A DNA stretch of 64,000 nt, from the NCBI GenBank assembly GCA_905479495.1, contig CAJQMR010000003.1, positions 186,001-250,000 on the forward strand. The letters are read 5' to 3'. The DNA comes from an uncultured Anaerolineae bacterium. Lineage in GTDB: Bacteria; Chloroflexota; Anaerolineae; Promineifilales; Promineifilaceae. Shown here one piece after another: positions 27,514-36,747 of this stretch (its first letter is position 1; every line of letters starts with the position of its first letter). The notes under the pieces were generated by a model. It had not been told where the DNA came from, made no database searches, and saw only the letters and a list, made by a program, of their open reading frames with translations. A program made the translations under genes and the position numbers.

Positions 27514-27608
27514 CAAAATTAAGTTGCTGGCTGCCCGTGGGTTGTGGCTGCAAACAGACCTTCTCTACCATCCCACATTTATCTTTTCCACATTTAAAGG
27601 GAGATAAA

Positions 27609-27743
27609 ATGAAAAAAGAAGAAAAACCTCAGGAAGCAAACCGCAAAAACCGCCCCACACATAAAACAAAAGAAGATTTCATGCGCTGGTGGCGAGAGCA
27701 AGATGCGCGCAAAAAAAAGGAAGCCAAAAACAATAACGAATAA
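27609..27743 (+). CDS. 44-aa highly charged small protein
   Basis: A Lys/Glu-rich peptide containing DFMRWWREQDARKKK, with a good AAGGGAG ribosome site 5-9 bases before ATG 27609. It has no hydrophobic segment and no recognised family. The ribosome site and the high coding-like purine content support it. Confidence 0.5.
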   Translation: MKKEEKPQEANRKNRPTHKTKEDFMRWWREQDARKKKEAKNNNE

Positions 27744-27863
27744 ACGCCGGTAGTGCAGTCACAAGGCGCAAATGATCACTGAATAAAAAGTTGGCGTGTT
27801 TGTTGTTATAACGGTAAGATCGAAGCTACGTAGTTAAAATTAAAGAAAGGAAGTAGCAAACTC

Positions 27864-28064
27864 ATGGCAAAAGATCGCGCCAGCCGTCGGGCACGTTTGC
27901 GTCAGCAAATAGCCGACGACAAAATTGCAGCAGATAACAAACGAAGTGGAAGCAGTAGCTTCTCCCAGGAATACGCCTATGTCCTCAAGGATTTGCGACG
28001 CGTGTTCATTCTGGCAGGCTTCATGTTTGTACTCTTGATTTTCCTCAACATTATCTTGCAATAA
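27864..28064 (+). CDS. small single-helix membrane protein
   Basis: A 66-aa protein with a basic cytosolic N-terminal half (AKDRASRRARLRQQ) and one C-terminal helix at about 47-65 (FILAGFMFVLLIFLNIIL). AGGAAG lies about 11 bases upstream of the ATG. No family was recognised. The tail-anchor layout suggests a membrane-tethered basic protein. Confidence 0.6.
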   Translation: MAKDRASRRARLRQQIADDKIAADNKRSGSSSFSQEYAYVLKDLRRVFILAGFMFVLLIFLNIILQ

Positions 28065-28197
28065 GGTAACAGCGGGAAAGGTTTTGGAAATCAGAAAGCC
28101 CGATTCACCCGCTTTTACGCAAGTAATCGGCTCAATCGACTTAAGCTCTTTTCTGCAAAAATTTATAAAATGCGGATTGATTTCTGTGACGTAGGTT

Positions 28198-30714
28198 ATG
28201 CCATCGTCTAAACAAGATAAAATTCGTGTGCCTGCCAGATGGGCAACTTTTTTAGAAAATTTCGGGCCGATTCTATTTTATCTGGTCCTGGTCACTCTCT
28301 TTACCTGGCCCTTGCTTACCCAATTAGGCACACATATTCCAGGCACAGAAAGTGATGCATTTGTTCATTTGTGGGTTTTCAACTGGTTTGGGCAAGCCTT
28401 AGAAAGCGGCACAAATCCCCTTTACACAAATCTACTATTTTTCCCAGTCGGTGTTTCCCTATTAAACCACAATGTTGCCTGGTTCAATATCGCTGCCTGG
28501 TTTTTGCTGAAACCGTTCATTGGTTTGGCCCCGGCTTATACCCTGACGCTGCTTCTCTTACTGGCTTTTAATGGGTATGCATTGTATCTTTTTGTCAAAG
28601 ATATTACCCAGTCTCAGTGGGCTTCTTTGCTAGCTGGCGTTATTGGCACAACCTGGCCATTCATCACGACCCAACTTCATCATCCCAACCTCATTATTAT
28701 TGGTTTTATTCCGTTAACAATGCGCCATTTACGGCGCTTTATCCTGAACAAAAAAAAGCGAGATCTGGTCGCTACGGCCGTTTTCATCTGTCTACTAGGC
28801 AGCGTTCGGATACAACTATTGTTAATTGGCTTGTTGCTGATTGGCCTGTACGCTTTATATCTCCTGTGGCAATCAAAGCAGCTGACCAGCAAGAAACTAT
28901 GGTGGCAATTTGGGGTAGCGGCTGTATTTACGGCCGTTGGCCTTTCCCCCTTTGTTTTATCAATCCTCTGGTACCAACTCACACGAGACAATCCAGGCGA
29001 TTTATTTGCCCAAGACCTTTATTTTGAATTTACCGATTTAGCCCATTACCTTCAACCCAGCCCCTTCCATCCGCTTTGGGGCGAGGCAATCAAGCAGTTA
29101 GATTCGGTGCCATTTCATGTCCCATTTTTGGGCTACACCGTTGTCTTCCTGGCTGTGCTCGCCTTGTTCACCAAACAACGATCCGCCATCTTTTGGTGGG
29201 CCTCAGCGCTTTTTTTCATGTTCTTGGCCCTAGGCCCCGTGCTGGAAGTTGGCGGACATCGCCTGTTTACCATGCCTCATATTTGGCTTTTTGAACATAT
29301 CATCACGCCTATTTTGCGGGCACCAAATCGCTTTAATGTCCTGCTGCCAGTACCTTTTGCCGTTTTGGCCGCCCTGGGCTATGGCTGGCTGGAAACCCGG
29401 TTACAAAAACAACGGTACAAGCTTGGCATTTGGATACTGCTGATTGGCTTCATTTGGTTTGAATTTGCGATGATACCATTTCCAGGATTGCCTCTTTCTG
29501 TGCCTAACTGGTACAAAACGGTGGGGCAAGATCCAGAAGTATATGGTTTGGTAGAAGTGCCCATGGATTTGCAGCATGAGGAGATATACATGCTTTACCA
29601 AATCACGCATGGTAAAGCGATGGTTGAGGGGAATGTCGCTCGTCCGCCTCGGGAAGCTTATTCATTCATCAGAGAAACACCTTTACTGCACCATTTAGAC
29701 CGGGTAAATCCGAATCTACCTCCAGACCAGGATATGAATATTTCGGCACAGCTAGAATTGCTCGCTTCCGCTGATATTCGTTACATTGTATTGCATCGGC
29801 CGTTTTTAACAGAAGCCGAAATGAAAACGTGGCAAGAATGGTTTTTGCTGCCACCTTTTTATGAAGATGCGCAGGTTGTTGTTTACCAAACGGACACGAC
29901 ACATTTCGCAAAAGCCTTTGCCGGCAACCCAACGGTGAGCGAGCATCTGGTCTTGGGCAATGCCAAAGCGATACCAGCCCAAACGACGCAGCTGGGATGG
30001 GTTCAGATTCAGACACATTGGTTTGTTTCTGACGGTTTTTCTGGGCCAGAAAATAAGATTTGTCTTGCTCTTATTGACAGCGAGATGAACGTGCAGCAAA
30101 CAAGCTGTGGATATGACGTTATTGATTCCACAGAAGGAGGCGAGCTTGAAGGCGGTTTGCTACAGCGGACTTATCAGTTGCAGGTTGGTTCCACTTTGGC
30201 TGATGGGCCATATCAAGTTACATTTTATCAACCGACGGAAGAGTCTGCCGTAAATAATCGCACTGTAACGGCCGTTTCCCTAATGGTTGAGCCATTTCCC
30301 CGCACCTTTGATCCACCCACACCCTCCACGCCAATTGATATTGCCTTTGGCGATGAACTGGCCCTGGTGGGGTATGATTTAGGGCAAACAGCAGCGTCGC
30401 TCGACCTTACCCTTTATTGGCACGCCTTACAAAAGCCAATGCATTCTTACAAGATGTTTGTCCATGTCATTGATGCGGCATCTGGCAATGTTGTGGCCCA
30501 ACAAGATTATGTGCCGCAAAATTGGCAATATCCAACCAACTTTTGGCTCGCAGATGAGTACGTTACCGATCAGCTTGCGCTTGATTTAACGGCCGTACCT
30601 GCAGGCAATTACCTGATAAAGGTTGGGATTTATCAACCCGAAACGGGAAATCGTCTGCCCACAACGCCTGCTTTTCCAGATGATTCGGTCCAATTGTCCA
30701 CGATTACGCATTGA
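28198..30714 (+). CDS. large membrane glycosyltransferase-like protein with C-terminal beta domain
   Basis: An 838-aa protein with about 11 helices in the first 430 residues, a soluble mid-region and a C-terminal beta domain (about 700-838; GYDLGQTAASLDLTLYWHAL). The same beta domain ends two other membrane transferases downstream. The N-terminal part has the acidic loop TESDAFVHLW after the first helix, as in GT-C lipid-linked glycosyltransferases, but the family could not be named with certainty. It has no good ribosome site and starts at ATG 28198. Confidence 0.75.
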   Translation: MPSSKQDKIRVPARWATFLENFGPILFYLVLVTLFTWPLLTQLGTHIPGTESDAFVHLWVFNWFGQALESGTNPLYTNLLFFPVGVSLLNHNVAWFNIAAWFLLKPFIGLAPAYTLTLLLLLAFNGYALYLFVKDITQSQWASLLAGVIGTTWPFITTQLHHPNLIIIGFIPLTMRHLRRFILNKKKRDLVATAVFICLLGSVRIQLLLIGLLLIGLYALYLLWQSKQLTSKKLWWQFGVAAVFTAVGLSPFVLSILWYQLTRDNPGDLFAQDLYFEFTDLAHYLQPSPFHPLWGEAIKQLDSVPFHVPFLGYTVVFLAVLALFTKQRSAIFWWASALFFMFLALGPVLEVGGHRLFTMPHIWLFEHIITPILRAPNRFNVLLPVPFAVLAALGYGWLETRLQKQRYKLGIWILLIGFIWFEFAMIPFPGLPLSVPNWYKTVGQDPEVYGLVEVPMDLQHEEIYMLYQITHGKAMVEGNVARPPREAYSFIRETPLLHHLDRVNPNLPPDQDMNISAQLELLASADIRYIVLHRPFLTEAEMKTWQEWFLLPPFYEDAQVVVYQTDTTHFAKAFAGNPTVSEHLVLGNAKAIPAQTTQLGWVQIQTHWFVSDGFSGPENKICLALIDSEMNVQQTSCGYDVIDSTEGGELEGGLLQRTYQLQVGSTLADGPYQVTFYQPTEESAVNNRTVTAVSLMVEPFPRTFDPPTPSTPIDIAFGDELALVGYDLGQTAASLDLTLYWHALQKPMHSYKMFVHVIDAASGNVVAQQDYVPQNWQYPTNFWLADEYVTDQLALDLTAVPAGNYLIKVGIYQPETGNRLPTTPAFPDDSVQLSTITH

Positions 30715-30806
30715 AATAGCATTCAGCGCCCTATTTTATGAGAAGGTGGGAAACGGCCGTTTACCCTCTTTCACTTATCAATCAAGAGAAAATCAGCTTA
30801 AATTGT

Positions 30807-30835
30807 TTGACGCCCCCAGACCAATGTGATATGAT
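30807..30835 (+). promoter_or_regulatory. sigma-70-type promoter of infC operon
   Basis: TTGACG (30807-30812) and TATGAT (30830-30835) with a 17-base spacer. Transcription would start near 30842 and give a leader of about 70 bases. The leader contains the hairpin CCGGTC (30848-30853) and GACCGG (30858-30863) before the infC start. Confidence 0.8.
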
Positions 30836-30912
30836 TTTTGTCGAGATCCGGTCTTTCGACCGGACTATTTGTTTCTTTAATTGCACACTTTAATAACTGG
30901 AGAATATTAGCT

Positions 30913-31461
30913 ATTCGAAAACGGCGTAGTAGTAATCGTACAAGGGTCGATAAAGGCCCGGAATATCGTATTAATCGGCGTATACGGGTTCGTGAAGTCA
31001 GATTGATTGATCATGAAGGCACGAATCATGGTGTTGTGCCTACCAATCAAGCATTGCAAATGGCTGAAGAAGCCGAACTTGATCTGGTAGAAGTTGCACC
31101 AAACGCCAATCCGCCAGTTTGCCGCATCATGGATTACGGCAAATTTGCCTACGAAAAGACAAAGCGGGAACGGGAAGCACGCAAACTACAGAAGCAAATT
31201 GAAATCAAGACGCTTCGTTTGACCCCGCGAACTTCCGACTTCCACCGCGATGTTTACGTCAATAAAGCCAAAAAATGGCTTGAAGAAGGCAAAAAGGTCA
31301 AATTCCAGGTCCGCTTTAAAGCGCGCGAAATCACTTATCCAGAAATTGGTCAGCAGACTCTGGAAGAAATTGCCGAAATTCTGAGTGATGTTGCCGAAGT
31401 AGAGCAGGCACCTAAGCTGGAAGGCTGGTCGATGACACTCTTACTGAATCCAACAGATTAG
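30913..31461 (+). CDS. infC: translation initiation factor IF-3
   Basis: A 182-aa IF-3 that binds the 30S subunit and proofreads start codons. The N-domain YRINRRIRVREVRLID and the linker and C-domain (ALQMAEEAELDLVEVAP, then VKFQVRFKAREI) are clear. I choose the rare start ATT 30913: GGAG at 30899-30902 is 10 bases upstream and RKRRSSNR follows. In-frame ATG or GTG starts upstream would add an unrelated hydrophobic segment. The rare start is known in infC genes and lets IF-3 repress its own translation. It is followed by rpmI and rplT, the usual order. Confidence 0.95.
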   Translation: MRKRRSSNRTRVDKGPEYRINRRIRVREVRLIDHEGTNHGVVPTNQALQMAEEAELDLVEVAPNANPPVCRIMDYGKFAYEKTKREREARKLQKQIEIKTLRLTPRTSDFHRDVYVNKAKKWLEEGKKVKFQVRFKAREITYPEIGQQTLEEIAEILSDVAEVEQAPKLEGWSMTLLLNPTD

Positions 31462-31536
31462 TTTTTGACGTTTTTTAGCTGATTTTGCTATCTGTTGTTC
31501 GTTCAAAACAAAAAACAAAATGTAGGTTTGTAGGAT

Positions 31537-31557
31537 AAGCCCCTCAGGGGGCTTTTG
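31537..31557 (+). terminator. hairpin between infC and rpmI
   Basis: AAGCCCC (31537-31543) pairs with GGGGCTT (31548-31554), followed by a short TT. It may be a weak terminator or attenuator setting ribosomal protein levels relative to IF-3. Confidence 0.5.
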
Positions 31558-31602
31558 TGTGAAAGAAGAAATAATCTGCACTTTCACTATTGAGAGGACA
31601 AA

Positions 31603-31851
31603 ATGGCTAAAGCAAAAAAGAAAAAATATAAATTGAAGACATACAAAGCGGCGGCCAAGCGTTTTCGTGTAACTGGCAGCGGTAAGATTGTACGCACCAA
31701 AGGTGGTAAAAGCCATTTGCGGCGGCGTAAGTCTAAGCGTACCAAGCGGTTGTTTAGCCGTATGCTGGTTGTCGAAAACTCTGGCGATATTAAACGTATC
31801 AAACGATTGGCCCCCTACTTGAAAAAGTACAAGGCAAATCCGCCGTCCTAA
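31603..31851 (+). CDS. rpmI: 50S ribosomal protein L35
   Basis: An 82-aa, highly basic ribosomal protein. The family core KTYKAAAKRFRVTGSGKI and HLRRRKSKRTKR is present. It is longer than the usual 64-66 residues, with extra Lys at the start and a tail of about ten residues. AGAGG lies upstream of the ATG. Part of infC-rpmI-rplT. Confidence 0.96.
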   Translation: MAKAKKKKYKLKTYKAAAKRFRVTGSGKIVRTKGGKSHLRRRKSKRTKRLFSRMLVVENSGDIKRIKRLAPYLKKYKANPPS

Positions 31852-31942
31852 GTATTTTACTAAGATGATTCGCTGCCTGGCCTCGGTCTTCCTCAGGGAA
31901 ACGGCTTGAGCGCCAGGCCATCACAAACGCGAGGTTTACATA

Positions 31943-32299
31943 ATGAGAGTTAAAGGTGGGTTTACAACCCAACGTCGTCATAAAAAAATATTAAAAATGA
32001 CAAAGGGCCAGTGGGGCACACGGAGCAAATTATTCCGTCGCGCCAACGAGGCCATGATGAAATCGTACTGGTATGCATACCGGGACCGCCGGGTACGTCG
32101 GCGCGAGTTCCGTCGCTTGTGGATTACGCGTATTAACGCAGCCACACGCATGCATGATCTAAGCTACAGCCGTTTTATCCACGGATTGAAGCTGGCAAAT
32201 GTGAATCTGGACCGTAAAGCCTTGGCCCATTTGGCCATGCGAGACGAAGCTGCTTTTGCGGCCGTTGTCACTTTGGCGAAGGAAGCATTGGCGAACTGA
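31943..32299 (+). CDS. rplT: 50S ribosomal protein L20
   Basis: A 118-aa L20 that binds 23S rRNA and is needed early in 50S assembly. The start MRVKGGFTTQRRHKKILK and the helical RNA-binding blocks YWYAYRDRRVRRREFRRL are typical. A hairpin in the gap (GCCTGGC near 31875 with GCCAGGC near 31914) may be an L20-controlled leader structure, inferred from the known feedback of rpmI-rplT operons. No ACGGCCGT palindrome occurs in this operon. Confidence 0.97.
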   Translation: MRVKGGFTTQRRHKKILKMTKGQWGTRSKLFRRANEAMMKSYWYAYRDRRVRRREFRRLWITRINAATRMHDLSYSRFIHGLKLANVNLDRKALAHLAMRDEAAFAAVVTLAKEALAN

Positions 32300-32340
32300 T
32301 TCACGCCTAATTTAATCTTTTTGATTGCCTACATTTTGGA

Positions 32341-32375
32341 AGCGTCACGCAATGATTCGCGTGGCGCTTTTTTTA
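32341..32375 (+). terminator. rho-independent terminator after rplT
   Basis: AGCGTCACGC (32341-32350) pairs with GCGTGGCGCT (32359-32368), followed by seven Ts. It closes the infC operon. Confidence 0.9.
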
Positions 32376-32383
32376 TTGACGCA

Positions 32384-32447
32384 AGGTGCGACGCACTTAA
32401 CAAGTTCAAGTTGGCGGCCATCCCGACTTACCAAGTGCGTCGCACCT
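32384..32447. repeat. 15-bp perfect inverted repeat
   Basis: AGGTGCGACGCACTT (32384-32398) and its exact complement (32433-32447). Each arm is itself nearly palindromic. It stands just after the rplT terminator and is one of many intergenic inverted repeats here. Confidence 0.75.
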
Positions 32448-32519
32448 CCAATTGAGTTGCATAATCGCAGGGATACCGTATTTGTCTCAGCTGTGTGGCT
32501 CTTGTAATATCCGCCAACG

Positions 32520-34583
32520 ATGCACAATTTTTTAGCTGTGGAGAAACGAACCGGGTTTGCCTTTTGGCTGCTGTTGATTTTGCTAACGGCCGTTTCCCTC
32601 CGCCTCTACCATCTAAACAACGTCCCCCCAGGACTCACCCACGACGAAGCGGATCATGGCATTACGGCCGTTTCCATCCTTAACGGCACGCGCGAGATTT
32701 ACTTTACCATTGGCTACGGGCGGGAACCGCTCTTTGATTATGCCACAGCGGGTGCGATGGCTCTGTTGGGCCAAAAAGGTTGGGTGCTGCGGGGAACGGC
32801 CGTCTTCTTTAGCTTGCTCATGATAGGTGGCATGGCCGCCTGGACTCGCCTCGCCTTCAACAATCGCGTGGCCCTGCTCACTGCCGCTGGACTCGCCGTT
32901 GGCTTCTGGCCACTAATGGCCGCCCGCCAGGGACTGCGCTCCATCACCCTACCCGCCCTCTTTACCCTGGCAATCTATTTCTTCTGGCACGGCTTGCAAA
33001 AAATGGAGATTGGAGATTGGAGATTAGAGACTAACCACACCGCTTACCGCTTACCGCTTACTGATTACCGCTTACTGATCACTTTCCTTCTTTCCGGTCT
33101 CCTCCTCGGCCTCACCTTCTACACTTACATCCCCGCCCGTGGGCTATGGCTGCTGTTTCCAGCCTTGCTGCTTTTAGGTGGCTGGCTCAACCGCAGCTGG
33201 CTGCGGCGTGTTTGGCCAGGAACGGTGCTGATTTTGTTGGTGGCTGGCGTGATTGGCTGGCCCCTGTTTGCTTATCTGCGCGCCAACCCCGGTGCCGAAG
33301 TTCGCATTGATGAATTAAGTGTGCCACTCACGGCCGTTCTTCAGGGAGACTTTTCGCTGCTGTGGGCCAATATCAAAGGCGGGCTGGCGATTTTTACCGC
33401 GGCGGGCGATACGGCCTGGCGCTACAACATCCCGGAACGGCCGTTGCTGGGGCCGCTCATGGGGATCCTGTTTTATCTAGGCTTGGGCCTGGCGGTTTGG
33501 CGATTGGTGCGCGGCGGGAAACAAGACCTGAACGGCCGTCTGGCATACGCAGCGGCGCTCATCTGGCTCCTGGGTGGCTTAGCGCCTGTGCTCATCACTG
33601 GGCCAGAGCTGAGCATGACGCAAGGGGTGGGAATGCAGCCAGTAGTTTATTTGTTTGTGGCGTTGGCAATTGACAAGCTGTGGCAAGCGGCAAGTAACAA
33701 GTGGCAAGTTGTTATGGTGCCGATGGTTGTGCTGTTGTTCAGCGGAACGGCCGTTATCACCGCGCGAGATTATTTTGGCACTTGGGCCAACGCCCCGGAA
33801 GTACGCGTGCAGTATGAAAGCACGATGACGGCGGTGATGAACTATTTGGCTGAGCAAGATGTGGCGGAAACGGCCGTTTCCACCATCACCCCCGGACCCT
33901 TTCACACCCCCGCCCTGGCCCAGCTAATGTTGCCCGCTGACACCAGCGAACCACGCTGGTTTGACGGTCGAGGCAGTCTCATCGTGCCCAATGCAGACGA
34001 GACGCTGCTTGTTTTTTCAGGATTTGCGCCGCTGCCAGAAGCGTTGGCACCTTATTTGGCAACGGCCGTTCTGCAAGACACCCTCCCCCTGCGCCCCACG
34101 GATCAAGACCGTCCAGTCTGGATTTATCGTATCGTGGCGAATGAGGCTTTGGCCGCATGGCAAACCTGGCTGACGCTCCAGTCTAGCCAATTTGGGGATG
34201 TTGCCCAGCTAATCGGGTATGATTTGTCGGCTGAAGCGGTGGCTACGGGTGAGACAATTCAGCTGGTGACGGTGTGGCAGGTGCAAGATGCGCCGCCCGA
34301 TTTGCGACTGTTTACGCATGTGGTAGGACCAGATGGCGTGCCCGTGGCCCAGGCGGATCGGCTGGATGCGCCAAGCGGCAGTTGGATCACAGGCGATTGG
34401 CTGGTGCAGCTGCATGAAATTAAGGTGCCGCAGGAAACGGCCGTAGGCCACTACCCACTCACCATCGGCCTGTACAGCTGCCTGGATATGGCTTGTGAGC
34501 AAACCCAACGCCTGCCAGTGCAGCAAAATGGCGCAGCTATTGGCGACAACCTTCAATTAACCGAATTGGTAATTACAGAATGA
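32520..34583 (+). CDS. GT39/ArnT-like membrane glycosyltransferase with C-terminal beta domain
   Basis: A 687-aa GT-C protein with about 11 helices. The first extracytoplasmic loop carries the acidic motif PPGLTHDEADHG, typical of dolichyl/undecaprenyl-phosphate-sugar-dependent transferases. YGREPLFDY is a second family-like block. A beta domain follows (about 565-687, GYDLSAEAVATGETI). Between two helices (about residue 160-185) the reading frame crosses a reiterated repeat, giving KMEIGDWRLE and AYRLPLTDYRL. Acceptor unknown, presumably a surface glycan or protein. ATG 32520 has no strong ribosome site. Confidence 0.85.
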   Translation: MHNFLAVEKRTGFAFWLLLILLTAVSLRLYHLNNVPPGLTHDEADHGITAVSILNGTREIYFTIGYGREPLFDYATAGAMALLGQKGWVLRGTAVFFSLLMIGGMAAWTRLAFNNRVALLTAAGLAVGFWPLMAARQGLRSITLPALFTLAIYFFWHGLQKMEIGDWRLETNHTAYRLPLTDYRLLITFLLSGLLLGLTFYTYIPARGLWLLFPALLLLGGWLNRSWLRRVWPGTVLILLVAGVIGWPLFAYLRANPGAEVRIDELSVPLTAVLQGDFSLLWANIKGGLAIFTAAGDTAWRYNIPERPLLGPLMGILFYLGLGLAVWRLVRGGKQDLNGRLAYAAALIWLLGGLAPVLITGPELSMTQGVGMQPVVYLFVALAIDKLWQAASNKWQVVMVPMVVLLFSGTAVITARDYFGTWANAPEVRVQYESTMTAVMNYLAEQDVAETAVSTITPGPFHTPALAQLMLPADTSEPRWFDGRGSLIVPNADETLLVFSGFAPLPEALAPYLATAVLQDTLPLRPTDQDRPVWIYRIVANEALAAWQTWLTLQSSQFGDVAQLIGYDLSAEAVATGETIQLVTVWQVQDAPPDLRLFTHVVGPDGVPVAQADRLDAPSGSWITGDWLVQLHEIKVPQETAVGHYPLTIGLYSCLDMACEQTQRLPVQQNGAAIGDNLQLTELVITE
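33005..33079. repeat. short-word repeats inside a coding sequence
   Basis: Three tandem GGAGATT units (33005-33025), then four ACCGCTTAC-type units (about 33038-33079), all in frame within the glycosyltransferase gene at a loop between helices. The GGAGATT word recurs at 35163-35232, 35851-35920 and 36721-36741. Confidence 0.8.
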
Positions 34584-34694
34584 GAACAATGAACGTTTCT
34601 GAGAAAGCACAACACAGAGTTACACAGAGAAAAGCTAAGAAAATCTTTGCGTTCTCTGCGTCTGTGCGGTTCCTTTTTCAACCAATGGTGCGTT

Positions 34695-36743
34695 GTGAAC
34701 AGGCGTAAGCACGATTTTTGGCTGGTGCTGGGCATCACTTTTGTGGCATTTGTGCTGCGACTGTGGCAGTTGGGCCAGTTGCCGCCCGGCTGGCGCGACG
34801 ATGAGCTGATCAATTCGCTCGTCATTTCGCAGCATGTGCTGGATGGCAATCTGGCCGTCTACTACGCCGACGCCTCTGGCCATGAGGCCCTGTACCACGC
34901 GTTGAATGCGATCATGCTGGGGCTGTTTGGGGCCAACTGGCTTGGGATTCGACTGCTCTCCGCATTTTTGGGCACGCTCACCGTGCCCCTGACCTACCAG
35001 GTGGGCCGCAAATTGTTCGGCCGTTGGGTCGGACTCACGGCCGCAGCGGGCCTGACGGTCAGCTTTTGGGGACTAATGTATGCCCGCTTTGGCCTGCGTC
35101 ACATCCTGATGCCAGTGCTGACGCTGGCAACATTTTACTTTTTCTGGCGCGGCTTCCAAAAAGGAGATCAGAGATTGGAGATTGGAGATTCTCGTCGGTC
35201 CATCTCCAATCTCCAATCTCCAGTCTCCAATTACTTACTCGCGGCCGTTTTCATGGGGCTGGGCTTCTACACTTATTTTGCCGGGCGTGGGGTGCCGTTG
35301 ATTTTGCTGGCGTTTATGGGCTTTGTCTGGTTGGTAAAACGGCCGTCTTTCTGGCAGCAGTGGCGCGGCTGGGTGGTGATGCTGGGCGCAACGGCCGTAC
35401 TCGCCATCCCGCTTATCCTCACCCTGCAAGCCCAACCAGAAGCCGAAGGGCGCGTCGGTGAGCTGGCCGTCCCTCTGGTAGAAGCACGCCAGGGCAACTT
35501 TGAGCCGCTGCAAGAATACGCAGTTACCACATTGGGCATGTTCCATGCCACTGGCGACGATGAGTGGCTGTACAACATCCCCAATCGGCCGTTGTTTGGC
35601 GTGGTGGGTGCGCTCTTTTTTTGGGGCGGCGTGCTGCTGGCCCTGTTCGATGTGCTGTGGTTGGTCTGGGTCAAAGTGCGCCATCGCACTGATGAGTCCG
35701 CCAACATGGCGCGTGCCCTACCTGCCGCTTTTTTACTGCTTTGGTGGCTGGCTGGGATTGCCCCCGCTTTTATAAGCGTGCCACCGGCCAGCCTGGGGCA
35801 CACCATTTTGGCTCAGCCAGCAACCTATATTTTGGCGGCGCTGCCCATTGGGAGATTGAAGATTGGAGATTGGAGATTGAATAGTGCGCCAAAATCTCTA
35901 ATCTCTAATCTTCAATCTCTTTTAGGCATTTTTGCCGTGCTAATCCTGATCGGCAGCATTGCTATGCGCGATTTACCAGACTATTTCCAGCGCTGGCCAG
36001 AGCGAGGCATGGTGCGCTTTTTATACCGGGCGGACATCCAGGATGCGGCAGATTATGTTAACTCCACACCGGAAATGAGCGACTTTGGTGTTTCTGGCTT
36101 GCTGGCAGGCCCCTGGGACCGGATAGCTCTGGAAATTGATTTACATCATAACGAAGCTGTTCGCCCGCGCTGGTTTAATAGTGAACGCGCTGTTTTACTC
36201 AGTCCGCCGCTCAGTTTTGTGGGATTTCCCGATACGGCCGTATCCTATAAGCCCTTGCTAAATCCAGTTGCCCCTCGCGTAAAGGCTGGCTACTATCAGC
36301 TGGCACAAACGGAGGCACAGATATTGGCTGAGCAAACTAAGGAACGCATCTGTTTTAGCAATGGATTGTGTTTGTTAACGGCCGTTTTCGACCCCAAAAC
36401 CAGCCGTTTGGCGTTGGGCTGGCAAGTGGCAGAAACGCTGCAACTGCCAGAGATACCGCTCATCAGCAACCCGCCGCCGCCGGGCGTGTATGCCGGGCCG
36501 CGCTTGCAGGTGTTTGCTCAACTGCTAGATGCCGATGGCAACTTTTTAACCGGGGACGATGGCCTTTGGGTTGATCCGGTGACATTGCGGCCAGGCGACA
36601 TTTTTTTGCAGCAGCATTGGCTGGCACCGCCAGAAGGGATTGTGGCGGAAACGGCCGTTTTCGGCTTGTATGATCCCATGACCGGCGAACGCATTCTCAC
36701 CAGCGACGGCCGTGATCATCTGAGATTGGAGATTGGAGATTAG
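34695..36743 (+). CDS. GT39/ArnT-like membrane glycosyltransferase
   Basis: A 682-aa homologue of the previous gene product, with the acidic loop motif LPPGWRDDELINS and about 11 helices. Start GTG 34695 is chosen because the upstream part of the open frame (from 34647) lies in an intergenic hairpin repeat (ACACAGAGTTACACAGAG family). The frame is crossed by two GGAGATT inverted repeats, at 35163-35232 (RLEIGDSRRSISNLQSPVS) and 35851-35920 (KIGDWRLNSAPKSLISNLQ), and ends in a third (LRLEIGD). These stretches have no counterpart in ordinary family members as far as I can judge. Confidence 0.85.
   Translation: MNRRKHDFWLVLGITFVAFVLRLWQLGQLPPGWRDDELINSLVISQHVLDGNLAVYYADASGHEALYHALNAIMLGLFGANWLGIRLLSAFLGTLTVPLTYQVGRKLFGRWVGLTAAAGLTVSFWGLMYARFGLRHILMPVLTLATFYFFWRGFQKGDQRLEIGDSRRSISNLQSPVSNYLLAAVFMGLGFYTYFAGRGVPLILLAFMGFVWLVKRPSFWQQWRGWVVMLGATAVLAIPLILTLQAQPEAEGRVGELAVPLVEARQGNFEPLQEYAVTTLGMFHATGDDEWLYNIPNRPLFGVVGALFFWGGVLLALFDVLWLVWVKVRHRTDESANMARALPAAFLLLWWLAGIAPAFISVPPASLGHTILAQPATYILAALPIGRLKIGDWRLNSAPKSLISNLQSLLGIFAVLILIGSIAMRDLPDYFQRWPERGMVRFLYRADIQDAADYVNSTPEMSDFGVSGLLAGPWDRIALEIDLHHNEAVRPRWFNSERAVLLSPPLSFVGFPDTAVSYKPLLNPVAPRVKAGYYQLAQTEAQILAEQTKERICFSNGLCLLTAVFDPKTSRLALGWQVAETLQLPEIPLISNPPPPGVYAGPRLQVFAQLLDADGNFLTGDDGLWVDPVTLRPGDIFLQQHWLAPPEGIVAETAVFGLYDPMTGERILTSDGRDHLRLEIGD
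35163..35232. repeat. in-frame GGAGATT inverted repeat
   Basis: AGATTGGAGATTGGAGAT (35172-35189) pairs exactly with 35202-35219 across a 12-base loop. It lies in frame inside the glycosyltransferase gene, between predicted helices. Confidence 0.9.
35851..35920. repeat. second in-frame GGAGATT inverted repeat
   Basis: Left arm of GGAGATT/GAAGATT units (35851-35880) and right arm of AATCTCT units (about 35893-35920), imperfectly complementary and in frame. It lies in a loop before the last helix of the same transferase. Confidence 0.85.
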
Positions 36744-36747
36744 CGCA

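Noticed and set aside
33005..36741. GGAGATT tandem words considered as a CRISPR array
   Set aside because: Units are 7 bases long without spacers, lie in frame in genes and form inverted arms, so they are not CRISPR repeats.
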